A stretch of DNA of 64,000 nt from Sphingomonas aurantiaca (GTDB lineage: Bacteria > Pseudomonadota > Alphaproteobacteria > Sphingomonadales > Sphingomonadaceae). Within the stretch, counting starts at the first letter, position 1. Every line of letters starts with the position of its first letter. Both the position numbers and the translations under genes were made by a program. Shown here one piece after another: positions 1-8,224 of the stretch. The stretch lies in assembly GCF_003050705.1 (NCBI RefSeq), contig NZ_QAOG01000003.1, positions 62,001 to 126,000 of the forward strand. The letters run 5' to 3'. The notes below the pieces were generated by a model that was not told the origin of the DNA, did not search any database, and saw only the letters and a program-made list of their open reading frames with translations.

Positions 1-1
1 C

Positions 2-439
2 TTCGGGCGGCTCGCCAACTTCGTCAACGGCGAGCTCTGGGGCAAGCCGACCGACGTCGCCTGGGGCATCATCTTCGAACGCACCGTGCCGTTCGGCATG
101 ATCGAGCCGGCGCGCCACCCGAGCCAGCTGTACGAGGCGGGGCTGGAGGGCATCCTCCTGTTCGCGCTGCTGTGGTTCGCGTTCTGGAAGACCAAGGCGC
201 GCTACGATCCGGGCAAGCTCGTCGGGCTGTTCGTGCTGGGCTACGGGCTCGCGCGCTTCACCGTCGAGTTCTTCCGCGAACCCGATTCGCAGCTGCGGGC
301 CTTTGCCGAACATACCGGGCTGCACATGGGCCAGTGGCTGTGCGTGCCGATGATCGTCGGCGGCGCCTATCTGGTCGCGACCTCGGCCAAGCGCCGCGTG
401 CGGGTCGAGTCGATCGCGGGGACGCAGAGCGTCGCCTGA
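2..439 (+). CDS. lgt: Prolipoprotein diacylglyceryl transferase, 3' part (5' end outside window)
   Basis: Lgt is an inner-membrane enzyme that moves a diacylglyceryl group from phosphatidylglycerol to the lipobox cysteine of prolipoproteins, the first step of lipoprotein maturation. The reading frame is already open at base 2 and begins [14 protein letters not shown], which matches the Lgt signature (conserved Arg, Asn and Glu). It continues with the conserved RHPSQLYEA segment, membrane stretches ([27 protein letters not shown]) and the C-terminal [11 protein letters not shown] motif. About 145 residues, roughly the C-terminal half of a usual Lgt (280-300 residues), are present. The next gene begins 36 bases downstream, inside an interspersed repeat. 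Assignment is secure; only the N-terminal half is unseen. Confidence 0.95.
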   Translation, partial: FGRLANFVNGELWGKPTDVAWGIIFERTVPFGMIEPARHPSQLYEAGLEGILLFALLWFAFWKTKARYDPGKLVGLFVLGYGLARFTVEFFREPDSQLRAFAEHTGLHMGQWLCVPMIVGGAYLVATSAKRRVRVESIAGTQSVA

Positions 440-440
440 C

Positions 441-546
441 TCCCCTCCCGCTTGCGGGAGGGGGCGGGGGAGGGCATGGCCGCAAACGTCATGGCCAACG
501 ATACTCCAGCCCCTCCCCTAACCCCTCCCGCAAGCGGAAGGGGAAT
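441..546. repeat. Interspersed palindromic repeat, family A copy 1
   Basis: The left arm (cccctcccgcttgcgggagg) and the right arm (cccctcccgcaagcggaagg) flank a variable core, so the whole element can fold back on itself. The same architecture recurs at 27494-27599. This copy lies at the start of the methyltransferase gene: its purine-rich arm precedes the ATG at 476 like a ribosome binding site, and its right arm is read as TPPASGRG. A transposition mechanism is not evident. Confidence 0.75.
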
Positions 547-1591
547 AGAAGCCGCCCTTCCCGAACGCCTCGCGCGCGCGATCGCACTCGCGGGGCCGAT
601 CCCTGTTGCGCAGTATATGGCGGCGGCCAACGCGCACTATTACGCCACGCGCGACCCGCTTGGCGCGGGCGGCGACTTCACGACCGCGCCCGAGATCAGC
701 CAGATGTTCGGCGAACTCGTCGGCCTGTGGTGCGCGGACCTGTGGGACCGGGCGGGGCGGCCGGATGTGGCGTGGGTCGAGCTCGGCCCCGGTCGCGGGA
801 CGCTCGCCGCCGACGCCGCGCGCGCGATGGCGAAGGCGGGGCTCGAACCCCCGGTCCATTTCGTCGAAACCAGCCCGGCGCTCCGCACCGCGCAGGCCGA
901 GCGCGTCCCCGGTGCGACGTGGCACGACACGTTCGACACGCTGCCCACCGATCGGCCGCTGATCGTCGTCGCCAACGAGTTCTTCGACGCGCTGCCGATC
1001 CGCCAGCTCGTCAAGCGCCAGCAGTGGCACGAGCGGCTCGTCGCCGCGCAGGACCTGCTGTTCCTGCCGATCGCGGGCAAGCCGCTGCCCGATGCGGTCA
1101 TTCCCGAGCCGTTCCGCGATGCGCCTGCGGGCTCGATCCTGGAGACCTCGCCCGCCGCCGTGGCGATCGTCCGCGGCCTCGCGCAGCGGATCGCCCGGCA
1201 GGGCGGCGCGCTGATCGCGATCGACTATGGCTATGAGGGGCCTGCGCTCGGTGACAGCTTGCAGGCGGTCCGCGGCCATGCGTTTGCCAACCCGTTCGAG
1301 GCGCCGGGCGAGCATGATCTCACCGCGCATGTCGACTTCACCACACTCGCCGCCGCCGCGCAGGCCGAGGGCGCAGTCGCCTGGGGGCCGGTCAGCCAGC
1401 GCGACCTGCTCGGCGGGCTTGGCATCGATTCGCGCACCTCGGCGCTCGCCAAGGCAGCGCCCGCGCGCGCCGACTCGCTGGCCGCGGATCGGAGCCGGTT
1501 GATGGACGACATGGGGACTTTGTTCAAAGCGCTCGCGATCACTGCGCCGTCCTGGCCGACCCCGGCGGCGTTCGCGGGGATGGGCGCGTGA
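476..1591 (+). CDS. MidA/NDUFAF7-like class I SAM-dependent methyltransferase
   Basis: The protein belongs to the COG1565/DUF185 family, whose mitochondrial member NDUFAF7 methylates an arginine of a complex I subunit; the bacterial substrate is not established. Visible hallmarks are GGDFTTAPEISQMFGE, the SAM-binding loop ELGPGRGTL and ANEFFDALPIRQ, in the usual order. I place the start at ATG 476 behind a GGGGGAGGG stretch (371 residues). A TTG at 452 and an ATG at 491 are alternatives. All of them fall in the family A repeat, so the first ~25 residues are repeat-derived and unlike the family; the conserved region begins near ALPERLARAI. The stop overlaps the GTG of the next gene (GTGA), so the two are probably translationally coupled, and lgt lies just upstream. 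Confidence 0.88.
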   Translation: MAANVMANDTPAPPLTPPASGRGIEAALPERLARAIALAGPIPVAQYMAAANAHYYATRDPLGAGGDFTTAPEISQMFGELVGLWCADLWDRAGRPDVAWVELGPGRGTLAADAARAMAKAGLEPPVHFVETSPALRTAQAERVPGATWHDTFDTLPTDRPLIVVANEFFDALPIRQLVKRQQWHERLVAAQDLLFLPIAGKPLPDAVIPEPFRDAPAGSILETSPAAVAIVRGLAQRIARQGGALIAIDYGYEGPALGDSLQAVRGHAFANPFEAPGEHDLTAHVDFTTLAAAAQAEGAVAWGPVSQRDLLGGLGIDSRTSALAKAAPARADSLAADRSRLMDDMGTLFKALAITAPSWPTPAAFAGMGA

Positions 1592-2097
1592 TCGCCTATC
1601 GCGACGCGGTGCCCGCCGACGGCCCGGCACTCGCCGCGATGGCGAAGCAGTCGTTCACCGAGACGTTCGGCACGCTGTACCGCCCCGAGGACCTCGCCGC
1701 GTTTCTGGACCAGGCGTTCGGCGAGAACGGGTTGCCGGCGCAGATCGGCGATCCTCGCTACACGATCCGGCTTGCTACCGACGGCGCGGCGATCGTCGGG
1801 TTTGCCAAGATCGGCCCCGTCGCCTTTCCCGGCGACTGGCCCGAGACGGCGGTCGAACTCTACCAGCTCTATGTTCGCGCCGACCAGCATGGCGCAGGCG
1901 TCGGCCCCGCGCTGATGGACTGGGCGATCGATGCCGCGCGGGCTGACGGGCGGACGGAACTGATCCTCAGCGTCTATGTCGACAACGCGCGCGCGATCCG
2001 ATTTTACCAGCGCTATGGGTTCGTCGAGATCGGCCGCTATGTGTTCATGGTCGGCGAGCAGCCTGATGACGATCGCATCATGAGGTTGGTGTTGTGA
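1588..2097 (+). CDS. GNAT-family N-acetyltransferase
   Basis: This is a 169-residue acetyl-CoA-dependent acetyltransferase of unknown substrate. The fold shows as an N-terminal RDAVPADGPALAAM segment, the central strand VELYQLYVRADQHGAGVGPALM (a Q/R-x-x-G-x-G/A acetyl-CoA loop variant), and the C-terminal NARAIRFYQRYGFVEIGRY, where the Tyr of the FYxxxGF motif normally serves as general acid. The start is GTG 1588, which overlaps the upstream methyltransferase stop by four bases. Family repeat B follows immediately downstream. The family is certain; the substrate cannot be predicted from sequence. Confidence 0.9.
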   Translation: MIAYRDAVPADGPALAAMAKQSFTETFGTLYRPEDLAAFLDQAFGENGLPAQIGDPRYTIRLATDGAAIVGFAKIGPVAFPGDWPETAVELYQLYVRADQHGAGVGPALMDWAIDAARADGRTELILSVYVDNARAIRFYQRYGFVEIGRYVFMVGEQPDDDRIMRLVL

Positions 2098-2120
2098 TCG
2101 TCGAGATCGCCGCAGATGAG

Positions 2121-2230
2121 CACCACCCCGGCGGAGGCCGGGGCCCAGTTGGAAAGGTCGCAGTAACGATGAGCAGCGCTTCGTCAGCAACGTCTCCCAA
2201 CTGGACCCCGGCCTTCGCCGGGGTGGTGCT
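2121..2230. repeat. Interspersed palindromic repeat, family B copy 1
   Basis: The arms are caccccggcggaggccgggg-cccagttgg on the left and ccaactgga-ccccggccttcgccggggtg on the right, around a variable core. Further copies are at 10902-11009 and 23495-23602. This copy fills the gap between the acetyltransferase and pgeF. Confidence 0.8.
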
Positions 2231-2248
2231 ATGCGAGGGGCGTTCGGC

Positions 2249-3007
2249 ATGACCATCGACGTCATCCGCGCCAAGTCGCTCGGCGAGGTCCGCCACGGCT
2301 TTCTCGGCCGTCGCGGGGGCGTGTCGACCGGCGCCTATGCGAGCCTCAACGTCGGTATCGGGTCCGACGACGACCCCGGCGCGATCGTCGAGAACCGCCG
2401 GCTTGCGAGCGAGGCGGTGCTGCCGGGCGGCACGCTCGTCGGGCTCTACCAGATCCATTCCGCCGACGTGGTCACCGTGATCGCGCCGTTCGACGATTCG
2501 CTTCGTCCCCGCGGCGATGCGCTGGTCACCAACCGACCCGGCGTGGCGCTCGGCATCCTCACTGCGGACTGCGCGCCGGTGCTGTTCGCCGATGCGGAAG
2601 CCGGCGTCGTCGCCGCCGCGCATGCCGGGTGGAAGGGGGCGCTCGGCGGCGTCACCGATGCGACGATCCTCGCGATGGAGGCGATCGGTGCGCGCCGCGA
2701 CCGCATCGTCGCCGCGGTCGGTCCGTGCATCGCGCGTGCGAGCTACGAGGTCGACGACGCGTTCATCCGCCGGTTCTGCGAATCGGATCCGGAGAATGAG
2801 CGCTTCTTCGCGGATGGCCGCGCGGACCATTATCAGTTCGACCTGGAGGCCTATGTCGTCAGCCGGCTCGCGGTCGCCGGGATCGGCCGGATCGAGGCGC
2901 TCGGGCTCGACACCTACGCCGACCGGGAGCGCTTCTTCAGCTACCGCCGCGCGACCCATCGTGACGAACCCTCTTATGGCCGCCAGATCAGCATCATCGG
3001 GCTGTAA
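2249..3007 (+). CDS. pgeF: Peptidoglycan editing factor PgeF (YfiH / polyphenol oxidase family)
   Basis: The YfiH family removes misincorporated L-serine-containing precursors from peptidoglycan synthesis (shown for Escherichia coli PgeF) and has also been described as a Cu-dependent laccase or purine nucleoside-active enzyme. The three metal ligands are recognisable: His in QIHSADVV, Cys in TADCAPVLF and His in AAAHAGWKGALGG. The family signature GPCIARASYEV follows. I chose ATG 2249 (252 residues, beginning MTIDVIRAKSL) because the ATG at 2231 would start translation inside the tail of repeat B. Placement next to lgt and the MidA-like gene is common in alphaproteobacteria. Assignment is firm; which activity dominates here is not visible. 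Confidence 0.92.
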   Translation: MTIDVIRAKSLGEVRHGFLGRRGGVSTGAYASLNVGIGSDDDPGAIVENRRLASEAVLPGGTLVGLYQIHSADVVTVIAPFDDSLRPRGDALVTNRPGVALGILTADCAPVLFADAEAGVVAAAHAGWKGALGGVTDATILAMEAIGARRDRIVAAVGPCIARASYEVDDAFIRRFCESDPENERFFADGRADHYQFDLEAYVVSRLAVAGIGRIEALGLDTYADRERFFSYRRATHRDEPSYGRQISIIGL

Positions 3008-3084
3008 CGGGTCCCAAATCCTGCATCGCTCGTTTAGGCTCGACAGATCGGTCCGCGCCAGACGGGCCACGCAGGAGCTTATGA

Positions 3085-4431
3085 ATGTCCGATACCCCCG
3101 ATAACGCAGGCGCCATCCCCGCCGAGACCGAAGCCGACCTGACCGGCGTCGCCGCGCGAGTCGCGCCCAAGCCAGAGGTCGAGAAGATCGGTGGGCGCAA
3201 GCTGAAGCCGTCGACGCTGATGATGGGGCACGGCTATGATCCGTCGCTATCGGAAGGCTCGCTGAAGCCGCCGATCTTCCTCACCTCGACCTTCGTCTTC
3301 CCCAACGCCGCGGCGGGCAAGCGGCATTTCGAGGGCGTCACCGGCAAGCGTCCGGGCGGCGCCGAGGGCCTTGTCTATTCGCGCTTCAACGGGCCGAACC
3401 AGGAGATTCTCGAGGACCGCCTCGGCGTGTGGGAAGAGGCGGAGGACGCGCTCGCCTTCTCGAGCGGCATGTCCGCGATCGCGACGCTGTTCCTCGCGAT
3501 GGTGAAGCCGGGCGACACGATCGTCCATTCGGGGCCACTTTATGCAGCGACCGAGACGCTGATCGGCCGCGTGCTCGGCAAGTTCGGGGTGAAGTGGCTC
3601 GACTTCCCGGCGGGTGCGACGCGCGAGGAGATCGACGCGGTGATGACCGAGGCCGCGACCGGCAACGTCGCGCTGATCTATCTCGAAAGCCCGGCTAATC
3701 CGACGAACGCATTGGTCGATGTCGAGGCGGTCGCCGCCAGCCGGGATGCGATCTTCAAGGGTGAAAAGCCGCCGATCGCGATCGACAACACGTTCCTCGG
3801 GCCGCTCTGGTTCCAGCCGCTCAAGCACGGCGCGGACATCGTCGTCTATTCGCTGACCAAATATGTCGGCGGGCATTCGGATCTGGTCGCTGGCGGCGTG
3901 CTCGGATCGAAGGAGCACATCAACACGATCCGGACGATGCGCAACACGATCGGCACGATCACCGATCCGAACACCGCGTGGATGCTGTTGCGCAGCCTCG
4001 AGACGCTCGAACTGCGGATGAGCCGCGCGGGTGAGAATGCGGCGAAGGTCTGCGGCTTCCTGCGGCATCACCCGAAGGTCGAGCGTGTCGCGTATCTCGG
4101 CTTCCTCGAGGACGAGCCGGGCATGGAGCGGCAGGCCGACATTTATCGCCGCCATTGCACCGGCGGCGGCTCGACCTTCTCGCTGTACCTCAAGGGCGGC
4201 GAGCGCGAGAGCTTCGCGTTTCTCGACGCGCTGAAGATCGCCAAGCTCGCGGTGTCGCTCGGCGGGACCGAGACGCTGGCGAGCCACCCCGCGGGCATGA
4301 CGCACCTGTCGGTGCCCGATGCGCGCAAGCAGGCGCTGGGGATCACCGACAACCTCGTCCGCATCTCGATCGGCGTGGAGGATCCGGACGACCTGATCGC
4401 CGATTTCGAGCAGGCGCTGGAGACGATCTGA
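3085..4431 (+). CDS. Cystathionine gamma-synthase/methionine gamma-lyase-family PLP enzyme
   Basis: This is a fold-type I PLP enzyme of the Cys/Met metabolism family (PF01053), 448 residues. YSRFNGPNQEILEDRL, SSGMSAIATLFLA and LESPANPTNALVDV are family landmarks. The PLP-binding lysine is Lys259 in SLTKYVGGHSD, and the C-terminal SLGGTETLASHPAGMTH loop binds substrate. The N-terminus carries a ~55-residue extension typical of sphingomonad homologues. Members make cystathionine, use O-acetylhomoserine, or eliminate methanethiol from methionine, and sequence alone does not separate these. An ATG with a modest purine tract upstream opens the gene 77 bases after pgeF. A family C repeat follows the stop. 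Confidence 0.88.
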   Translation: MSDTPDNAGAIPAETEADLTGVAARVAPKPEVEKIGGRKLKPSTLMMGHGYDPSLSEGSLKPPIFLTSTFVFPNAAAGKRHFEGVTGKRPGGAEGLVYSRFNGPNQEILEDRLGVWEEAEDALAFSSGMSAIATLFLAMVKPGDTIVHSGPLYAATETLIGRVLGKFGVKWLDFPAGATREEIDAVMTEAATGNVALIYLESPANPTNALVDVEAVAASRDAIFKGEKPPIAIDNTFLGPLWFQPLKHGADIVVYSLTKYVGGHSDLVAGGVLGSKEHINTIRTMRNTIGTITDPNTAWMLLRSLETLELRMSRAGENAAKVCGFLRHHPKVERVAYLGFLEDEPGMERQADIYRRHCTGGGSTFSLYLKGGERESFAFLDALKIAKLAVSLGGTETLASHPAGMTHLSVPDARKQALGITDNLVRISIGVEDPDDLIADFEQALETI

Positions 4432-4458
4432 TCCTGAAGGGGCCTCTGCCGCCTCCTT

Positions 4459-4513
4459 GTTCTCCCGCGAAGGCGGGAGCCCAGTCTGGGTCCCCGCCTT
4501 CGCGGGGAAACAC
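4459..4513. repeat. Short palindromic repeat, family C copy 1
   Basis: The inverted arms ttctcccgcgaaggcgggag and ccccgccttcgcgggga enclose a short core (cccagtctggg). Related copies are at 25013-25091 and, inside a coding region, at 49808-49891. Its position after the PLP enzyme stop could also allow it to act as an mRNA 3' hairpin. Confidence 0.7.
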
Positions 4514-4571
4514 GATGGGATGGGGCAGGTTTTGGGGTGAAGTCGTCGGCCCGACCGGCTAGCATCGGTCG

Positions 4572-5090
4572 ATGCCGATCTTCACCCCTATCCCGCAGGA
4601 CGACTTCGTCGCTGCGATCCACGTCCTCGCCGCCAAGCTGGCCGAGGACACCGCATGGACCCCCGATTTCATCATCGGCATCGGCCGCGGCGGGCTGGTG
4701 CCCGCGGTGTTCCTCAGCCACGCTATCGGCCTGCCGACTTTGTCGGTCGATTATTCGAGCCAGGTGAAGGACTTTGCCGACGCGCCGCTGGTGAAGCTCG
4801 CCAAGCGGACTCGCGATGGCGAGCGGCTGCTGTTTCTCGACGACATCAACGATTCGGGGCGGACGATCACGCACCTGCGCGGCGCGCTCGCGGCGGCGGG
4901 TGCGGTCGACGGCGCGGTGCGGTTCGCGATGCTGATCGACAATGTCAGCTCGGCCGAGCGGATCGAGTATAGCGCGCGGACGATCGACCGGACGGTGACC
5001 AAGGACTGGTTCGTGTTCCCGTGGGAGGCCGTCGCGCCGAGCGCGGCGATCGCGCAGGATGCCGCCGAAGTGCCGGATCGGATCGCTTAG
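4572..5090 (+). CDS. Type I phosphoribosyltransferase (purine/xanthine PRTase-like)
   Basis: A 172-residue type I PRTase. The PRPP-binding motif LFLDDINDSGRTI (acidic pair followed by the small-residue loop) is at about residues 90-102, and IIGIGRGGLVPAVFLSH in the N-terminal third is the pyrophosphate loop region. Such enzymes transfer ribose-5-phosphate from PRPP to a nucleobase, here most probably hypoxanthine, guanine or xanthine, in the cytoplasm. It stands alone, about 140 bases after the PLP enzyme, and is followed by a strong hairpin. Base specificity is inference. Confidence 0.85.
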   Translation: MPIFTPIPQDDFVAAIHVLAAKLAEDTAWTPDFIIGIGRGGLVPAVFLSHAIGLPTLSVDYSSQVKDFADAPLVKLAKRTRDGERLLFLDDINDSGRTITHLRGALAAAGAVDGAVRFAMLIDNVSSAERIEYSARTIDRTVTKDWFVFPWEAVAPSAAIAQDAAEVPDRIA

Positions 5091-5131
5091 CGCGACCGGT
5101 GCCTGCGTGGGTGTGCAGCGCAGACGAACAA

Positions 5132-5163
5132 AGGGCCGGCTTCCATATGGGAAACCGGCCCTC
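5132..5163. terminator. Probable bidirectional terminator between PRTase gene and glycine-zipper gene
   Basis: agggccggcttccat and atgggaaaccggccct form a near-perfect stem (agggccggtt/aaccggccct core) soon after the phosphoribosyltransferase stop, in the gap before the convergent minus-strand gene. Confidence 0.6.
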
Positions 5164-5320
5164 GCCCTCGATACGCTACGCGAGGGAACTGGGAAACTGG
5201 TTGGGCCTGCACGAGCGGGACGTCGGCAAAGCCGTCGTCGGTCGGGTCAGGCGCTGCCTGCCCGCCGTCCGTGCCGGCGGTTGCGCGCTGTCGCGCGCAC
5301 CTGCCCGGGCGCTGCCGGGC

Positions 5321-5710
5321 TTACCGCCGGCAATACCCTGGGTTGTCCGACTTATCGATCGCGTTGCCGGCCAGGCCGCCACCCGCTGCGCCGAGGACCG
5401 CGCCGAGCGTCCGGTCACCGCGGCCGGCGATGGTGTGTCCGAGCAGGCCGCCGGCGAGTGCGCCGATGATCGTGCCGCCGGTGTTGTCGCAACCGCGACG
5501 GTTGCGCGCATTGTAGCGGCGATCGTTGCCGCGATACTCGCGATAATCGCTCCGGTCGTAACCGCGATCGTATCCGCGATAGCCGCCCTGATAACCATCG
5601 TAGCCACGCTCGTAGCGCGAGCCGTAGCGCTGCGCATCGGCGGCGGCGGGAACGAGGGCGGTTGCACCCAATGCGAGGGCACTGGCGGCGAGGGTAAAAG
5701 TCTTGAACAT
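5321..5710 (-). CDS. Secreted Tyr/Arg/Gly-rich protein with glycine-zipper 2TM domain
   Basis: The start is the ATG at 5710, preceded by GGGAGA, giving 129 residues; an upstream in-frame ATG at 5791 lacks a signal peptide and is unlikely. Residues 1-26 form a signal peptide (MFKTFTLAASALALGA...ADAQ). A Tyr/Arg/Gly/Asp-rich middle (repeated RGYDxGY and YREYRG units) follows, then a C-terminal glycine zipper (GGTIIGALAGGLLGHTIAG and LGAVLGAAGGGLAGNAID), as in Rick_17kDa/Gly-zipper outer-membrane proteins. A structural or stress role in the envelope is plausible. Convergent with the PRTase gene and divergent from the phytase-like gene. Confidence 0.82.
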   Translation of the reverse strand: MFKTFTLAASALALGATALVPAAADAQRYGSRYERGYDGYQGGYRGYDRGYDRSDYREYRGNDRRYNARNRRGCDNTGGTIIGALAGGLLGHTIAGRGDRTLGAVLGAAGGGLAGNAIDKSDNPGYCRR

Positions 5711-5865
5711 CGTGCGTCTCCCGTTGGGGATTTCGGCGGCGGCGGTGGCCGTGCTTCCATCCTCGATGAGAGGCTTATGGGTGATTCGCATTGAGCCGAG
5801 CCTGAATGCCTCCGTTATCCGCTGTTCATGCTTCCGCGGACCGCGCTGGGCCCTATGAGGGCGCG

Positions 5866-6891
5866 ATGCGACGCCTGATCACCGCCCTGTTCGTCTGCGT
5901 CAGCGTCTGCGCGATCGTGCCGGGCTGGTCGGGCGAATCGCGGCTCGACCTGCTCGGCGAGCGCGCGCAGCTGACCGCGACGCGCGTGATGCTCGATCGC
6001 ACCAATCCGCGGCACGTGCGCGTCGGCGGGCTCACCTATCTCGGCGGGGTCGCGCTCGACAGCCGCGATCCGGCGTTCGGCGGATTCTCGTCGCTCGACG
6101 TCAGCAGCGCCGCGGGCGGCCATCGCTTCACGTTGCTGAGCGACGGCGGCAACATCGTCCAGTTCGACATGGGGGGCGACTGGCGCCCGCACCGAATCGC
6201 GTTCAGCAACCTGCCCGCCGGACCCGGCATCGGCTGGGAGAAGCGCGACCGCGACAGCGAATCGATGGCGATCGATCCGAAGACGGGCCAGATCTGGGTC
6301 GGGTTCGAGGATAGCAATTCGATCTGGCGCTATGCCCCGGGGTTCGCCCGGTACGAGGCGCGGGTTGCTCCCGAGGCGATGCGCAAATGGCCTGCCAATG
6401 GCGGCCCCGAATCGATGGCGCGGCTGCCCGACGGTCGATTCGTCGTCATCAGCGAGGAGGCGCATGTGCGGCGCCCCGACTGGACCGGGTCGGAGACCGA
6501 CCGGCTGGACACGCGGCAGGCGCTGATCTTCGCGCGCGATCCGACCGCGGGCGGGGCGCCGGCGCGATTCGCCTACGCGCCCTATGGCCGGTACGATCCA
6601 TCGGACGTCACCGCGTTGCCGAACGGCGACCTGCTGGTGCTCGATCGCGGATTCCGGCTGCCGTTCCGATTCTCCGCGCGGATATCGCGAATCGACCGGC
6701 GCGACGTGGCGGCGGGGCGAATCGCCAAGGGGCGCCTGATCGCGACGATCGACGCGCCGCTGATCCACGACAATTTCGAGGGGATCGACACCACGATCGA
6801 GAATGGCGCGACGATCGTCTGGATCGTGTCCGACGACAACCAGCTCGTCCTCCAGCGCACGCTGCTGCTGAAGTTCCGGCTCGATCGCTAG
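5866..6891 (+). CDS. Secreted esterase-like/phytase-like beta-propeller protein
   Basis: The 341-residue protein has an N-terminal hydrophobic signal (MRRLITALFVCVSVCAIVPG) and matches the esterase-like activity of phytase family (PF13449). Supporting features are the repeated beta-propeller blades (LTYLGGVALDSRDPAFGG, ESMARLPDGRFVVISEE, DVTALPNGDLLVLDRGF) and the C-terminal HDNFEGIDTTIENG and WIVSDDN motifs. Members are exported proteins with presumed phosphoesterase activity; the true substrate is unknown. I use ATG 5866, because the earlier ATG at 5806 would put about 20 polar residues ahead of the signal peptide. Confidence 0.82.
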   Translation: MRRLITALFVCVSVCAIVPGWSGESRLDLLGERAQLTATRVMLDRTNPRHVRVGGLTYLGGVALDSRDPAFGGFSSLDVSSAAGGHRFTLLSDGGNIVQFDMGGDWRPHRIAFSNLPAGPGIGWEKRDRDSESMAIDPKTGQIWVGFEDSNSIWRYAPGFARYEARVAPEAMRKWPANGGPESMARLPDGRFVVISEEAHVRRPDWTGSETDRLDTRQALIFARDPTAGGAPARFAYAPYGRYDPSDVTALPNGDLLVLDRGFRLPFRFSARISRIDRRDVAAGRIAKGRLIATIDAPLIHDNFEGIDTTIENGATIVWIVSDDNQLVLQRTLLLKFRLDR

Positions 6892-6907
6892 ACGCACAAA
6901 CGCCGAC

Positions 6908-6936
6908 GGCCCGCCCTGCGATGTGCAGGGCGGGCC
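6908..6936. terminator. Strong bidirectional terminator between phytase-like gene and rpmB
   Basis: A perfect 12-bp stem (ggcccgccctgc / gcagggcgggcc) with a 5-nt loop lies between two convergent genes, 16 bases after the plus-strand stop. Confidence 0.75.
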
Positions 6937-6990
6937 GCGGTGATCGTCTCGCCCGCCGCTCTACCGAGCGGCAACCGACAACCGTCGCTG

Positions 6991-7290
6991 TTAAGCGGCG
7001 ACTGCCGAGGCTGCGATCTTCTTGACGACTTCGCGCTTGAGGCGACGAACGCGGAGCGACAGCTTGTCGTCCGAGGTCTTCACCAGCCAGTTGTCGAGGC
7101 CGCCATTATGCTCGACGGTGCGCAGGCCGTGCGTCGAAACGCGCAGCTTGACGCCCTTTTCGAGCGAATCGGAAAGCAGCGTGACGTTCTGCAGGTTCGG
7201 CAGGAACGTGCGCTTGGTCTTGTTGTTGGCGTGGGAGACGTTGTTCCCGACCATCCGGCCCTTGCCGGTCAGTTCGCAAATGCGCGACAT
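6991..7290 (-). CDS. rpmB: 50S ribosomal protein L28
   Basis: A 99-residue protein beginning [29 protein letters not shown], the bL28 signature, followed by the [18 protein letters not shown] block typical of the alphaproteobacterial long form. It is a structural component of the large ribosomal subunit. The gene is monocistronic, opposite the phytase-like gene and divergent from the small membrane protein gene. Confidence 0.97.
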   Translation of the reverse strand: MSRICELTGKGRMVGNNVSHANNKTKRTFLPNLQNVTLLSDSLEKGVKLRVSTHGLRTVEHNGGLDNWLVKTSDDKLSLRVRRLKREVVKKIAASAVAA

Positions 7291-7472
7291 GTGATTACCT
7301 ATTCAAGTGTCGGGAGGAACCCCGGAAAGGCGCGCGGATAGCTGGCACGCCGGCTTTCGTCAACCGATTCACGCAAAACGTGTCTTGCGATCCGCGCAGT
7401 ACGGGTCTTGCAACCCGCTGCGTTCGCGGACGTTGTTACGCTATCGAACTGTTCAAGAAAAGGGGATGTCTT

Positions 7473-7691
7473 ATGCGTACGCTCTTGTCGCTGCTCGCGA
7501 TCGTCGTGCTGGTCGTGGTCGGCCTGATGTATTTCGGGATCATCAACATCGACCAGACCCGCCAGGGCGTCGTCCAGGCGCCGAAATTCCAGGCGGACGT
7601 CGCCAAGGTCACGCTCGGCACCGAGAACAAGACCGTGGCGGTCCCGACGATCAACGTCGAGAAGCCCGCCAACAGCCAGGCACCGAACTGA
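7473..7691 (+). CDS. Small single-pass membrane protein, unrecognised
   Basis: A 72-residue protein starting at ATG 7473, preceded by AGGGGAT at RBS distance. Residues 3-20 (TLLSLLAIVVLVVVGLMYFG) form one membrane helix, and the remainder is a short polar, probably periplasmic, tail rich in Val, Lys and Asn. No catalytic motif is visible. About 50 bases upstream the leader can fold (gcag-ta-cgggt, loop, acccg-ctgc at 7396-7421). It is followed closely by tadA. The function is unknown; it is likely real because codon use and the RBS are good. Confidence 0.7.
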   Translation: MRTLLSLLAIVVLVVVGLMYFGIINIDQTRQGVVQAPKFQADVAKVTLGTENKTVAVPTINVEKPANSQAPN

Positions 7692-7730
7692 TCTTTACCT
7701 GACGGGACGGGGCGGGCAGGGCTTTGCGCC

Positions 7731-8180
7731 ATGTTCCCCGTCCCCGACCCCATGCGCCGCGCGCTCGACGCGGCGCGCGATGCCGCGCTGGCCGGTGAAG
7801 TGCCGGTCGGCGCGGTCGTCGTGAAGGACGGCGTCATTATCGCCGTGGCGGCCAATGCGCCGCGAACCTTGTCCGATCCGACCGCGCACGCCGAGATCCA
7901 GGCGATTCGCGCCGCTGCGCTGGCCCTGGGCAGCGATCGGCTCGAAGGCTGCGATCTATGGGTGACGCTCGAGCCCTGCGCGATGTGTGCCGGCGCCATC
8001 GCGCATGCCCGGATCGCGCGGCTCTATTATGGGGCGCCCGATGCGAAGGGTGGCGCGGTGGAGCACGGGCCGCGATTCTTTGGCCAGCCGACGTGTCACC
8101 ACCGGCCCGAAATCTATGCCGGCATTGCCGAGACCGAAGCGGCCGGGATCCTGCGCGCGTTCTTCGGCGCGCGGCGGTAG
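7731..8180 (+). CDS. tadA: tRNA-specific adenosine deaminase TadA
   Basis: TadA converts A34 to inosine in the anticodon of tRNA-Arg(ACG). The 149-residue protein has the cytidine/deoxycytidylate deaminase zinc site: His53 and the proton-shuttling Glu55 in HAEIQAI, and Cys83 and Cys86 in EPCAMCAGAI. The ALAGEVPVGAVVV entry and the RLYYGAPDAKGGA segment are characteristic of TadA rather than of free-nucleoside deaminases. The gene is 39 bases downstream of the small membrane protein gene and ends in a perfect hairpin. Confidence 0.93.
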   Translation: MFPVPDPMRRALDAARDAALAGEVPVGAVVVKDGVIIAVAANAPRTLSDPTAHAEIQAIRAAALALGSDRLEGCDLWVTLEPCAMCAGAIAHARIARLYYGAPDAKGGAVEHGPRFFGQPTCHHRPEIYAGIAETEAAGILRAFFGARR

Positions 8181-8192
8181 GTCACCTGATCC

Positions 8193-8222
8193 CTAATCCT
8201 CCCCCGCCAGGGGGAGGATTAG
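8193..8222. terminator. Perfect hairpin terminator between tadA and pepN
   Basis: A 13-bp perfect stem (ctaatcctccccc / gggggaggattag) with loop gcca sits in the 44-bp space between the convergent tadA and pepN stops. The arm sequence is shared with repeat family F. Confidence 0.75.
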
Positions 8223-8224
8223 CG

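Noticed and set aside
5021..5794. A 257-codon plus-strand frame opposite the glycine-zipper gene
   Set aside because: The minus strand has an RBS, signal peptide and glycine-zipper; the plus frame is antisense and runs over the terminator.
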